From Capitulum mitella (lineage: Eukaryota > Arthropoda > Thecostraca > Pollicipedomorpha > Pollicipedidae): a stretch of DNA of 64,000 nt. Made by a program: the position numbers and the translations under genes. The stretch lies in assembly GCA_030062745.1 (NCBI GenBank), contig CP099846.1, positions 22,509,201 through 22,573,200 of the forward strand, read 5' to 3'. The notes under the pieces were generated by a model. The model had not been told where the DNA came from, ran no database searches, and was given only the letters and a program-made list of their open reading frames with translations. Positions 25,436 through 37,742 of this stretch are shown piece after piece. Numbering within the stretch: position 1 is the stretch's first letter; every line of letters starts with the position of its first letter.

Positions 25436-26514
25436 ATTATGCAGGTCTAAATAACTAAAGGCGGCAATAATCGCCTGTTTCGAAGGCCCGGAAGTAATTA
25501 GTTTCCTGAAGGAGCAACACATCCGTCCCACGAAGCGAGAGCTGGCAGAGCGGGACGGAGAAATTGCCCGGCTCAAACAGCAGATCGAAAACCAGGCTTC
25601 TACCCTGGCCATTGTTTCTGCATTTATAGGGCCAAATATATAATTGTTACATAAATATTGTATACATAATATACATATATAAATAATATACCAAATATAT
25701 AATTTACTACATATATAAGTAAATATTATGAATAATACACATATACATATATAAATAATATACATAAATATTGGACCAATATTTCTGCACAAATAGGCTA
25801 AATATAACCGGGATCACCGAGGCCAGGAATTAGTCCGCAGCCAATGTGACGACTGGCGTGGCCAAGGCTTTCGGGGTCGATGTTTTTCGCAGCGATATGG
25901 AGCGATGCCATCGCATCGGGAGGGGCTCCGACCGTGCTAAAGCAAAACCACTGCTCGTCAAACTGTCTCCAATGAACAGCGTGACGAGATGTCGTGGGCA
26001 AGAAAGTGGCACCGGACCAAAACGTGCAGCGGCAGACTCCTGGACTAACCTACGTGCAGAAACCTCAGAAAGCTCAATCAGCAAGCCATGTACGCCGCCC
26101 GGCAGTTCAAGCGAGAGAAGAAGCTATGGACGGCGTGGTCGGATGGGTGCATTGTAAAAGTGAAGGTCGCCGAGAAGGTCGACCACCCGAGCCGTGGACA
26201 CGGAGTCGGGCGTGGGACGTTGTCGTCGTCGTCGTGAGACGGAGGAGAAAACTTCCGCCGAGCAGCAGCCAGAGGCTGATGGAGACGGCAGCGAGGGCCA
26301 GCCGTCCAGCGCCAGCCTCGATACTGAGGAAAGTGGGCCATCCAGAGCTGGAGAAACGCCCGTCAGGGGCGCGGGGACGATCTCAAAGTTGGTGGGGGAG
26401 GCCTCGATAATCAGGGAAACGATTAATGATACATCCAGATGCTCTGTCACCGGGCCGCTTCTCTTTCTGCCTCCAACCCCTCCCCTCTCTCTCTTCCCAG
26501 GGACTTCTTACTAA
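25436..26514 (+). pseudogene. LINE (non-LTR retrotransposon) ORF1 remnant
   Basis: In the plus direction 25455-25640 encodes a coiled-coil-like stretch (FLKEQHIRP, then ELAERDGEIARLKQQIE). The frame is then broken by an AT-rich insertion. From about 25837 it resumes with AFGVDVFRSDMERCHRIGRG and KPLLVKL, the 'ER.HRIGR ... KP.LVKL' signature of ORF1 proteins that bind the element RNA. After a frameshift, QQAMYAARQFKREKKLWTAW matches the usual downstream segment, and a Glu/Ser-rich tail follows to 26514. Several frame changes show it is not functional. No ORF2 (endonuclease/reverse transcriptase) is nearby. I cannot name the clade. Confidence 0.55.
25615..25807. repeat. AT-rich insertion bordered by imperfect direct repeats
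   Basis: TTTCTGCATTTATAGGG..AAATATA at about 25615-25641 recurs as TTTCTGCACAAATAGG..AAATATA at about 25779-25807. The ~140 bp between them is nearly all A and T. It interrupts the LINE ORF1 remnant. Confidence 0.6.
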
Positions 26515-26914
26515 TGACGAGCCAGCACATACGGATGGTTATGTAAAATGTACCTAGATGTATGCGACAATATTTAAAATTTCGCGCCATGAAGTCTTCG
26601 CTCGTGTTTCATGCTCGCTGTGTTCTAATTTAAATGATGCCGGAAGCTTCAATAGCTTTCTCAGGAAGTCCGCCCGACAGACAACGCAGTCAGCCTTAAA
26701 TATTCCATTTCAGGCTGGAAATTCACGGGAGCAAAAGTAACGAGGTTCAACCGAAGCAAATCATTCACATCACATGGTGCGTAGACTTGACTTTAGTTCA
26801 GCAGTGCTTCCTTCAGGAGCGGCCGACAGTGGACAGTCTGAAAATTGAGCCTTTGGCTCAGTTTTCACCCCCAACCACTCCCTCCACTCAACCAGGCACG
26901 TAAACAACATTTGC
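26515..26914. other. unassigned spacer
   Basis: Nothing recognised between the LINE remnant and the truncated TTAA element. Confidence 0.5.
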
Positions 26915-27745
26915 TTAACCCTATTCCCGGAGGGCTAGACGGTATGGCCGATTCCCGGCAGGGGGGCGGATTCGGCCCCCCCCTGAGATCTCGAGAACTA
27001 CTTGTCCGATTTCATCGCAACAAACGGTAATCGATTTGCCGTGACGTGAACTACATTTTTGTAATAAGAAATTTCCAAAATTTTGAAATTTGTGGGTACA
27101 GGGGGGCAAAAATGTCAAAATTGGGGGTACTTTTGGACTTCTTATAACTCCGTTGTTTATGGACCGATTTCGATGAAACTGGCATGAATCGATAGAATAT
27201 GAATAGAGCTTTTACCATGGGTCCACAAATCTGAAATTTTGAGAAAATTCATGGGCGTTCACGGGGTTTCAAAAATAGGAGGATTAGTTTTCTCACAACT
27301 GAATGAACAAAAGAGGCAAACACCCTTTTTTGGCTTCTGCTAGTCGTGTTATACTAAAGAAGTACAAATCGCATTACAGTGTTTGTATAATGTTAGCATA
27401 GGCGGTGCCAGGGGCATGAAAAGGGGAACTGTCATGGTCACACGTTTCTTAGATCAACTTGTGACCTTTGACCTTAAATGACCTGCAGTGACCTTGGGGT
27501 CACTTGGAATGATCTCGTGTACATTCAATATTATCTGTAAACGTTTTCAATCATTTGAATTCACTCTATTTCAAAAATTTCATTTTACGGCTATTGAGAT
27601 ATAGGGTACGCGCACTGACATTTTAGGTCATAGCTCCGTGACCCGATCTGATATCAAGCTGAAACTTCGTACACAAGTAGAAGGTACCCTTCTACGTCAT
27701 ATATATTCCGGGTTTGGCATTTAAAAAAACGGCACCGAAATATGC
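26915..27745 (-). mobile_element. truncated TTAA-flanked element (family C)
   Basis: It starts at TTAA (26915-26918) with CCCTATTCCCGGAGGG and runs closely parallel to the reverse complement of the right two-thirds of 35080-36302. The match ends near 27745 at the phrase GGCATTTAAAAAAACGGC. The other terminus is missing. It contains a TGACCT array at about 27463-27502. Confidence 0.75.
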
Positions 27746-30190
27746 AACGACAGGTTTACCCTGCAGAAGTCTCGCTTCCAGCCCTGACAGCACTGTGGAC
27801 GCACATCCAGGGGCAGCAACAAGGGAAAAAGAATCCGCAGGCCACACGCCACGAAAACAGATGCTGAATGTGCTGAATATATATTTGCCGCCCTCGCACA
27901 CGACATCCGTGCTTCGCGGAGGCGTGGCCACGTGACGGGACTCCAGGGGCACCGGCGGCCGTCAGAGGATGGGAGCCTGGAGGTCGGGAGCACGCGAGAT
28001 CGGAGGCAGGGACGGCGCCCATCAGCAGCCAGTAATGCCGGCCGTCAGCCGCCAGGCAGACCTTCCCGGAGGGGCGACGGCGATGCCACTGACGCTCAGA
28101 TAGCACAGTTACTGTTCAGTACACCTGAACACGTAAGCACTGCCGTGTGACACGGGATGCTGGCCGACGAGGGGCTGGTGCTCGCGCGCATGTGGGCGGA
28201 CCGGATGCATGACGATGGGGAGGAATGGCTGAATACTTTGTACGCTAACTACCCCTATTCATCCCCTGTAACTGAGGTTTAAATTTTCGGTGAGTTGGCT
28301 ACCACTACTAGCACGAATGAGACTATCACATTAGTTCACACACTATTCACTTAACCAGACCAGAAGTAAGCAGACACACAAAGTGCATTGTTCCCAATGC
28401 TAGGTAGCTGAGAGGGCAAGCACATCTCTATAGTGACAAGACATTGACGTCAGTCCACCAATGATCCCTGGAAGAAAACGGAAACTGAGACCAGGTCTGC
28501 AATGTAAAACGATAAAACTACGTGAAACCCTCGCAACGTAAAACAAAAACTCAAAACCACTCGCCGCCTGGTCACAACCAATCCCTGTGCCAAGTTACGA
28601 GGTAAGGTGCACAAAACGAAGGTCACCGCCGCGAACAGCACGCGGTAACCAGCCACGGGCCTTCCCGGACGCCGGCGAATCAGTAACAACTCGAGAGAGG
28701 CACAATACACCCTTCAAAACGCAAACACCAGCCGCGCACATAGTCCTGATGGCTTCTGTACGACGCAATGCTGCGACGTCCCCATGTGGGATCGGGCGCT
28801 TACACAAAATGAAAACAACAGCAGCTGACAGGCAATGGCAGTCCGACACCATAATGGTCAATGCCGTCTGAAGGTGTGCTAGTAGGCTGGTGAAGACTGT
28901 TCATAACACTGCGGCGAACCGTGAAGGGCGAAATCATCTCGGCAACATGATGATTACCAAAGACATGTCACAGTTCTGCTTGGAAAAAGTGACACTTGAC
29001 AGCTAACAGTGACAACGGCAAGACATTCTGAAATCCTCTGGCAGGGGAGTGTAGACATCGCTTCACACCAAGACCACGCTCAGGTGCATCACCAAGATGC
29101 ATAGAACAGCATGAGGTGCTGTTGCGGGCTCAAGCTCAACAGGTTCGCTCGCGCCCTTTAGAACACTGTGAACGTAAGAACAAACAGCACTATGATTGCA
29201 TAAACCAGACATTATCAATAGTCCAGTAACCAATAGTTTGCCACAGTCGAAGCTCAAGAATGTGATTGCATATCAGAAAGCATGTGATTTCGGACTGAAG
29301 CAAGCGGGAAAGCTCAACGTAAGTTCTTTTGATCTGTTGCCCATGACCACGTGGCCGGAGCAATTATCACGCTATCCTTTGGTCTGCCCTAACCTTTGAT
29401 CCCAAACGCAGCCCAACGCGGGAGAGGAGACGATGATTATGCGACTGATTATGGCGTAGAATTCTACACTGGCATAGACTGGCGTAAACTGGCGTAGACT
29501 CTTCACATATGACCCAGATCTGTTGAGATTTCGAAGGTCAAACAGATGGCAGCAAAAAGTTACGCAGATTTACGCTCGCCCTTCGGCCAAAAACAATCCA
29601 AAGGAAGTGAACACGCGCCAGGCATGTCTACTGACAGCTCCATTATGGGCAGCTGCTTGCATGCACCGGGTAAAACAATCTGCCCATCGCACGCAACGAG
29701 GCTGCGTGGTGAGCGTTTCTCTTCTCGTGCAAGTGCGGAAAATGACGCGGTGCATTGGCCTCTGTGAGGTCTACGACCGAAAAGAACTGCAGCATTTAGC
29801 GAAACATCCCTGAAGAACACCTGGCTCATCCCAAAATGGTCTTCAAGACACCTATTAAAGACATGGATGAACGTAGCCACGGTTCGCCTCGACTACAGTC
29901 TGGACAAGGTCAACCGCACGGTAAGCAACTAACAGCGCAGCCAGAATAAGGTTCGCCTATCCTCGTACGAAGCACGCCGCCGCCATGAACAGGCGCACAA
30001 AGGATGTACTAGTACTGACACGTGCGCAATGGCAAACGATGCGCCGGGCATCTGGAACCTCGCGATACGATTTCAAACGCCCAAACGCTCTGTAACCGGA
30101 CATCGCTCGATACGCCTGCTCCGTTCGCCGTGCCCGGAGATGCCCGGCAGAATGGGCGTCGGTGGCGCCGCCCAGCGGCCCCAGTTCGGA
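27746..30190. other. unassigned DNA downstream of the CPES-like gene
   Basis: No supported gene. A short plus-strand stretch around 28155-28281 reads well (MLADEGLVLARMWADRM then EEWLNTLYANYPYSS and a stop) but has no recognised family. A short tandem of ~10-bp TAGACTGGCG units lies at about 29470-29506. The 3' UTR of the minus-strand gene should begin just below 30191; I did not find a clear polyadenylation signal. Confidence 0.45.
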
Positions 30191-30289
30191 CTACAAGTAC
30201 AGCACGACCGTTTGCAGGTAGACCTCGCAGAGGATGATGAGGGTCAGCAAGGCCACATAACCGATGTACCGCACAGCCACTAGGAATTC
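30191..30289 (-). CDS. CPES: CPES-like exon 7 (stop)
   Basis: 32 codons plus stop TAG (30191-30193) after a strong acceptor GCTGTTTTCAG. EFLVAVRYIGYVALLTLIIL predicts the last membrane helix, followed by a short tail EVYLQTVVLYL. Confidence 0.75.
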   Translation of the reverse strand, partial: EFLVAVRYIGYVALLTLIILCEVYLQTVVLYL

Positions 30290-33200
30290 CTGAAAACAGC
30301 AAAGGCAGTCTTGAGAGCACATCCATTTTGCGAGCTACCTTCAGTCTTGCAGAGGTATCGTACCCGAAGCTGCGTCGACATTGCACGAGCTCAACTACCG
30401 ATAAATGCACGGATAACAAAATGTTTAAATCTCCCACGAGACTACCGTAGTCAACACAAGGCCAGTGACGACAAACAACACCAAGCTGTGCTCGCATCTC
30501 ACCCATGTCTTGTTAAGAACGACGGAGACCATGAAGCAGTGCAGCATGGAGTGGAAGCTAAAAACTCGCCAAAACCACATCAGGATCCAGGTAAAACAGG
30601 CCTTGAGCGCCACCAGCTGACGCGCCTGCAAAACAGCCCCGAAAACGGCATCAAGAATTTGTGTTGATATCTGTACATGCATCTGACATTCTGCTGCGCG
30701 TTTCACCAGCTCATAGCTTTCGCTTCGCTGCCCACTAAAATGTGGGCCAACGGAAAAATGAGCCAACGGATGGCATAGCGGACAGTGAGTTAATTGAAAA
30801 ACGCGCTCCCAAACGTTTCATCAAGACACAGACATGAAACAAAGCGAAAAAAAAGTTCTGCCCTAATGAAAAAACAAGCCTGTCGTGACAGCTCATTCAC
30901 AGGTAATACGGGGAAGTTTGCGTGAATTATCCCGGCGTGCATTGTACGCCCGCGGCACGAGTTAACCAGTCTTCGGGGAACGCTAGCCTGCACCGCAACA
31001 TACAGTGCCGTGCCACGCCATTCCTGCCTTCGCTGGCGTCTGTCCTCGTGGCGTCAAGAGATAACTTCAAACAGGTACTTAAACACGTTACAGGTCACAG
31101 AATCGTTGGTTAACTTTTCGACGAAAAGCAAATATCCAACTGCCCAGACTTCAAAGAGAGCCCCGCAGCCAGTGGTCGTCGCAAAAGCGGTTACGAATGA
31201 CAAACTCCTGAAGCCCGGTAATCTTAACAGTGTTTAGGTTAGACAGATAACAATTAAGACAGATAACAATAGCCTACCCGAACTGAAAATATGCAGTTCA
31301 CACAAACACGGTCCCGCTTGTGTACATCAGTAGGAAAGGTAATCAGAAGGATTCCCAATTATGGGTCTGTGTAACATAACACTGGGCTATTTAGAGGTCC
31401 ACGGGACCTCTCGAAGAGGTTAAGACATAACGTAGCGCGTCCTGCATGCACAGAAACTACAACACGCAGCTACGAACAATGTCTAGTAAAAACGACAGCA
31501 GTATACCGAACGAGGAAACAGTTCACGCGCGTAGGGCAATTAATTCATACAGTTTTATGCACACGCGCAAAAATGCCACACTTTCTATCAATTTGCCTAT
31601 TTTTCAACATGTCTGCCGAGATCCAGGTCTGTACAGCACAGTTGTGCCGACCTGGATTGATGGACACAGAGGCCCCCATTCCGCTGCCCCAATAACCCCA
31701 ATTACCCCATCAAATCTACGGCAATTTCGCCCCAGACAACAAACTACAAGGCGGTTAGGATATTTTACGTGCCGCCCACGCCACACGGTTGCCCGTGGCC
31801 TGGCTGCCTCTGCCTGTTAACGAGCGAATGGCGCTGGCCAAAGGCCCTATGAGTACCAACAAACCCGGTGGCACGCACACGCCGGGCTTGAGCCGATCAA
31901 TGTCACCGCAGCCAAGGGAGGAACAACCCGTGCACTCGACAAAACGGGCAAGCCACCCACTTTGAAGTGATTTTGCCACGAGGCCAGCATTTATAACTAC
32001 GGAATGAGCTTCGACAGGTGGCAGCGCAACGAAACCAACGCACAGACATGCACAACACCTCCGATGAACGTAAAGACGCAGTGACGACATTGACGACAGT
32101 GACAAAGACGACAACCAGCAGAACGATACAGAAGAAAAACGCCAAGGGGAGGCAACGCAGCTTAGCCCACGTCAAACTGCCGCACAGCGAGCCCAATTCT
32201 CCTTTCACAACACGTCCGTGTGTGTTCGTACGTGTTTGCTTCGGCGACATCGCCCGCCAGTGAGCGACAGCCTGTTCCCGATTTGGCAGAATAAACGACC
32301 GAACACACAGACGGTGGCGGCGGCGGCGGCGGCGGCGGCACTGACCGTGTGCGTGCCGTCGTCGTTCTGCAGCATCCTCTGGTAGCCGGTGACTGCGTGG
32401 TTCCAGCCGACCGAGGAGAGCAGCAGCTGGCCGGAGAACAGCAGCACGCTGGCGAGCAGCGCGCGCGGCGGCACCGGCACGCGCGGCCCCGGCGACGCGC
32501 TGCCGCCCAGCAGCGAGTCCTTCGACACCAGCACCTCGGCCTCCACCTGGCCGCGCCGGAACGCATCGTCGTCAGCGTCGGACGAGCGACGAGTCATCTG
32601 TCAGTCGGCGGCGTCTGTCGTCAACGAGTCAGCGGACACCGACGCTGGTGATGCGTTATTACCTGACGCTCTCGCCCGTGGGGTTAGCGTCCCAGCCCTC
32701 ACGGCGGTTGCTGCAGGGAGACAAACATTTCGCAACCAGCCGGACTTGAACTCGGGACTTTTCGGCTTGGAGCCCACGGCGGTCGACACACCACGCCATC
32801 GCCTATGACCGGAAAGGGCACGCACAGGGACCTCGAGTCTCGAGGCAGCCGCCACACGAGGAATTAAAATCAGAAGGAAGGAAATGGTCCGACGGCAGGT
32901 GGGAAACACAAAGGATATACTGATCGACCAACTTTGGAGAGCACTATCGCGTCGCCGCGTCAGCCTCCGAAATATAATGACGTTTTCAATTCGGTGGCGG
33001 TCGCGAAATGTTACTCAACGACGGCCTGGCCGTTCGAGAATCCTCCTGGCGACAGGACTTCAACTGCATAAACAGCGCGATCAAATCGCTGAACAACTGC
33101 GTACACCAACAATGGCAGCCCAGAAGCGCAGCAAGCATGACAACGCTGTCTCCTGCTATCCCTGCGACGCCCGTCATCCCGCTCCCCGTCCCCGGACCGC

Positions 33201-36200
33201 ACCACGCCCCCTGTCGCCCGCGCGGCCCACCTTGGAGCAGATGGCGGGCAGCTGGCGCGAGAGGGCCGAGCAGCGCGGCGGGTGCCGGCGCAGGTACACC
33301 AGGCACGCCATCATCACCATGAAGGTGCTGACGCCGTCGCAGACGCCGTCCAGGTAGTAGCCGAGCTTGCCGACCTCGGACGTGACGGCGCGCCGGTCAG
33401 CCAGCCGGCGCGCCAGCACGCCGTCCAGCGCGTCCATCCAGTCGCCGAGCAGGACGACGGCGACGCCGGCCTGGCGCAGGCCGACCGACTCGGCCGTCAG
33501 CAGGCGCACGCTCGGCAGCACCACGACCAGCCGCAGCAGGCTCACCGCGTTCGGCGTCAGCCACGGCGCCGACGCCGGCAGCTGCGTCGCCTGCGGCGGC
33601 CGCGGCCCGGGCGTCAGTTCGCGTGCGTCGAGGCCGTTCGCGAGTCGATGCCGGCCGCCGGGGCTCGCGCCCAAAATGCTTCTTTGCCCCCCCCCCCCCA
33701 CAGCTGTGGCGGAGTTCCCGCGTCCCCGGTGCTGTAAGGCGAGCGTTGTGTGCACGGATGTTGTGTGCACAGCAGAACGGACAGACGGGGAGGGGCACGA
33801 GCTGCCCCACGGGAGACACCATGTCTTACATGGACAGACCCCTACGGTGTCGCTGTCGAAACTGTCATTTGGGATGGAGCACGCCAAAAACAACACAATC
33901 GGATGCCTGACATGCAATACATATTTTGTGACTTTGTTCCGGCAATGAAATGGATATAACAAATTCAAACGCCGAAAAGATGGGCGTGGGAATTGCTTCA
34001 CGGTTGGCAAAAACTGTGCAATACAATACGCAAAAGATTTTCGCCAATACGAAACATAGGCCTGCTCTGCCCAAAAAGGGCAACGATTCGTGCCACCAGC
34101 ACAGACAGCTGCGGAAATAGCTGTGAAAACAGCTGAAGCAAAGGCCGGCTTAAAACAAGCATGCGCGCCGTGTGTTTGGGGTGTAACGAGAGATCAATAC
34201 CGCCAGAAACCACCTGCCAGCACAGCCTACTACGCGTCAAGCCCCCAGGCAACCAGTCTGCCGTACATGGCGCGTAACGCACACGCCAACGGGGACGTGG
34301 GTATCGCGAGCAATCGATGCGTGAACACGCGTCCGGCGGAAATTGCTTGGCGGCACGCCCGCGCTGTGAACAAACCGACTGACCTGCATGAACAGGTGGC
34401 ATGCCGGGTAGAAGACGTAGTGGTTGATGGGGTCGGTCATCAGCAGTTTCACCGTGATCGGGTGAAAGACGGAGAACGACTCGGCCGCCGGCGTCGGCGA
34501 CGAGGACTTGCCGGACGGCTGCAGCGCCTGGGGCGTTATAAGGCGGCCATCAGCCACCCGGCCATCAGCCAGGGCATCAGCCAGACCTCGCCATAGCCAT
34601 CAGTGTATAGTATCAGTGAAATGATGATTCCCGATGATTTAACAGCCATGTTAAAAAACTCATCACATGGCGTCACTAAGGCTGAGGCCGAAGGCCGAGT
34701 ACGTCTTAACCCTATTCCCGGCATGGGGTGCTGAATCCACCCCCCTCGGATTTTTTGATCGCCAATTCCAGGCTTTTTGACGCAGCTTCATGGAACTTGA
34801 TGACTTCTCCGAGCTATTCTTTCTACGTACTGTGACAAAATTTCGTAATTCTATTTTGCTCAGGGGCGGAGCTAGGCAACGTTTTTGGCAGGCACCTCAG
34901 GCCATTTTTGGCCATGTTCAGGGTAAAAGGAAAATGACTGCCAAAAATAGCATTTTTAATATAGAACCTAAAACTTTGTATGGATGTATAGCACAACAAC
35001 TGGGCAACATGCAAATATAATTTTGTTCATCTGAGGTCACTTTACAAGGTCAGGTCAAGGTCAAAGTCAAAATTTGCCTTTAACCCTATTCCCGGCAGGG
35101 GGGGGCGGAATCCGCCCCCCCTCGGGTTTTTTGCTTGCCAATTCCAGGCCTTTTAACGCAGCTTCACGAAACTTGGTGACTTTTCCTAGCTATTCCTTCT
35201 ACGCGCCGTGACAAAATTTCGAAATTCTATTTTGCTCAGGGGCGGAGCCAGGCAACGTTTTTGGGAGGCACCTCAGGTCATTTTTGGCCATGTTGAGGGT
35301 AAAAGGAAAATATCTGCCAAAAACAAAGTTTTTAAGATAGAACTTAAAACTTTATATGAATGTATAGCTAAATAGTTGGGTAATGTGCATATGTAATTTT
35401 GTTTATCTGAGGTCACTTTACAAGGTCAGGTCAAGGTCAAAAGTCAAAATTTGTTTTTTCGCAATAATTTCGGCGCCGTTTTCTCAAATGCCAAACCCGG
35501 AATATATATGACGTAGAAAGATGCCCTCTACTTGTGTATCAAGTTTCAGCTTGATATCAGGTCGGGCCACGGAGCTATGACCTAAAATGTCAGTGCGCGT
35601 ACCCTATATCGCAAAAGCCAAAAAATGAATTTTTTGGAATAGAGTGAATTCAATCGATTAAAAACGTTTACAGATAATATTGAATGCACACGACATCATT
35701 CCAGGTGACCCCAAGGTCACTGGAGGTCATTTAAGGTCAAAGGTCACAAGTTGATCTGAAGAACGTGTGACCATGACAGTTCCCCCTTTTTTATGTCCCT
35801 GGCACCGCCTATGCTAACATTATACAAACATTGCAATGCGATTTGTACTTCTTTAGCATAATATGACTAGCAGAAGCTAAAAAAGTGTTTTGGCCTCTTT
35901 TGTTCATTCCGTTATTAGAAAACTAATCCCCCTATTTTTGAAACCCTGTGAACGCCCATAAATTTTCTCAAAATTTCATATTTGCATACCCATGGTAAAA
36001 GCCCTATCCATAATCTCTCGATTTTTGCCAGTTTCATCGAAATCGGTTCATAAACAAGGGAGTTATAAGAAGTCAAAAAGTACCCCCCATTTTGACATTT
36101 TTGCCCCCCTGTATCCACAAATTTCGAAATTATGGAAATTTCTTTTTATAAAAATGTAGTTTAGTTCACGTCACGGCAAATCGATTGCCGTTTGTTGCGA

Positions 36201-37676
36201 TGAAATCAGGATAAGTAGTTCTCGAGATCTCAGGGGGGGGCCGAATCCGCCCCCCCTGCCGGGAATCGGCCATACCGTCTAGCCCTCCGGGAATAGGGTT
36301 AAAGTAATAATTTTGCTGATGTTTTTTCAAATGCCAAACATGGAATACATATGACGTAGACGGGTACCCTCTACTTGTGTATCAAGTTTCAGTTTGATAT
36401 CAGGCCGGGTCACGGAGCTATGACCTAAAACGTCAGTGCGCTTACCCTGTACCACAATAGCCGTAAAATGAAATTTTTGAAACAGAGTGAATAAAAATGA
36501 CTGAAAACGTTTACAGGTAATATTAAATGCACATGACATCATTCCAAGTGATTCCAACGTCACTGGAGGTCATTTCAGGTCAAAAGTCACAAGCTGGTCT
36601 GAAGAGCATGTGACCATGACAGTTCCCCATTTTCCATGTCCCTGGCACCGTCTACGCTAACATTATGCGAACAATGTAATACGATTTGTACTTCTTTAGC
36701 ATAACATGACTAGCAGAAGCCAAAAAGCGTTTTTACTCTTTTTGTTCATTCAGTTGTTGAAAATCTAATCCTCTTATTTTCGAAACCTTGTGAACGCCTA
36801 TGATTTTCGTAAAATTTAAATGTGTGTACGAGTGGCGAAAGTCCCATCCATAGTCTCTCGAGACATGCCAATTTCATCAAAATCGGTCTATAAACAACGG
36901 AGTTATAAGAAGTTTGAAAGTACCCCCATTCCGATATTTTTGCCCGCTGTATCCACACCTTTCAAAATTTTGAAAAGTTCTTTTTTTAGGTGTAGTTTAC
37001 GTCATGGCGAATCGATTGCCGTTTGTTGCAATGAAATCGGACGAGTAGTTCTCGAGATCTCAGGAAGGGCCGAATCCGCCCCCTACCGGAAATCCGCCAT
37101 ACCGTGTAGCCTTCCAGGAACAGAGTTAAGGCATGATCGCACTGGTGCCGCCTTTAACTTCAACGTAATAACGGTGCAGGAAATGACAAATTTATGTCGT
37201 GAAGACGATAGCCACACACTCCGCGACCTGTGTCGTGCGAGGGTTCGCTGAGCTGCGGCAAAAGGCTGCTTCCGTTGCAAAACAAGTGACGGACAACAGA
37301 AGCGGCCCACACACTGGTCTCGGTTACGCGTCTGTGTCGGGACCACAGATCCGAGTCGACCAAAATACGGCTTTGCTACGGCACAACGTTAAGTCCCAAA
37401 AAAGAAGTTCCACTTCCTTGCGAACACAGCGCCGTGGAGCTGCGGCAATGCGGACACGACACCGCATCTCGGGGCGCTTGTCCGCAAGGCAGGGCATGTC
37501 ACAGAGTCCGGGCGCAAATGCTGCAATGTCTGCACAGTGTCATTGGGCCAGGGGTGTTATCTTATGTAAATGAGCGGAGGGAGGGACCGACGGCCTGACA
37601 ACCTAACGTCCCCCAAGTGGGTTTTTCAGAAGGTTTAGTCCACTTTACAGCATTTTTTACTTTAGTTCTTATCACT

Positions 37677-37742
<66 letters not shown>

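Larger units (their letters stand above)
34706..37129 (+). mobile_element. TTAA-flanked element (family C), outer copy split by another
   Basis: TTAA at 34706-34709 with CCCTATTCCCGGC starts the element, and CCAGGAACAGAG then TTAA (37126-37129) ends it. Its left part (34706-35083) and right part (36299-37129) each align with the corresponding parts of the inner copy. Without the insertion its length is about 1.2 kb. It lies in intron 2 of the CPES-like gene and has no transposase frame. Confidence 0.8.

Noticed and set aside
28105..28281. Short plus-strand coding-like stretch ending NTLYANYPYSS
   Set aside because: Too short, no family recognised and no acceptor in a convincing position; kept only as a note.
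33367..33948. 193-codon plus-strand frame
   Set aside because: It is antisense to the GC-rich catalytic exon of the CPES-like gene and has no domain of its own.
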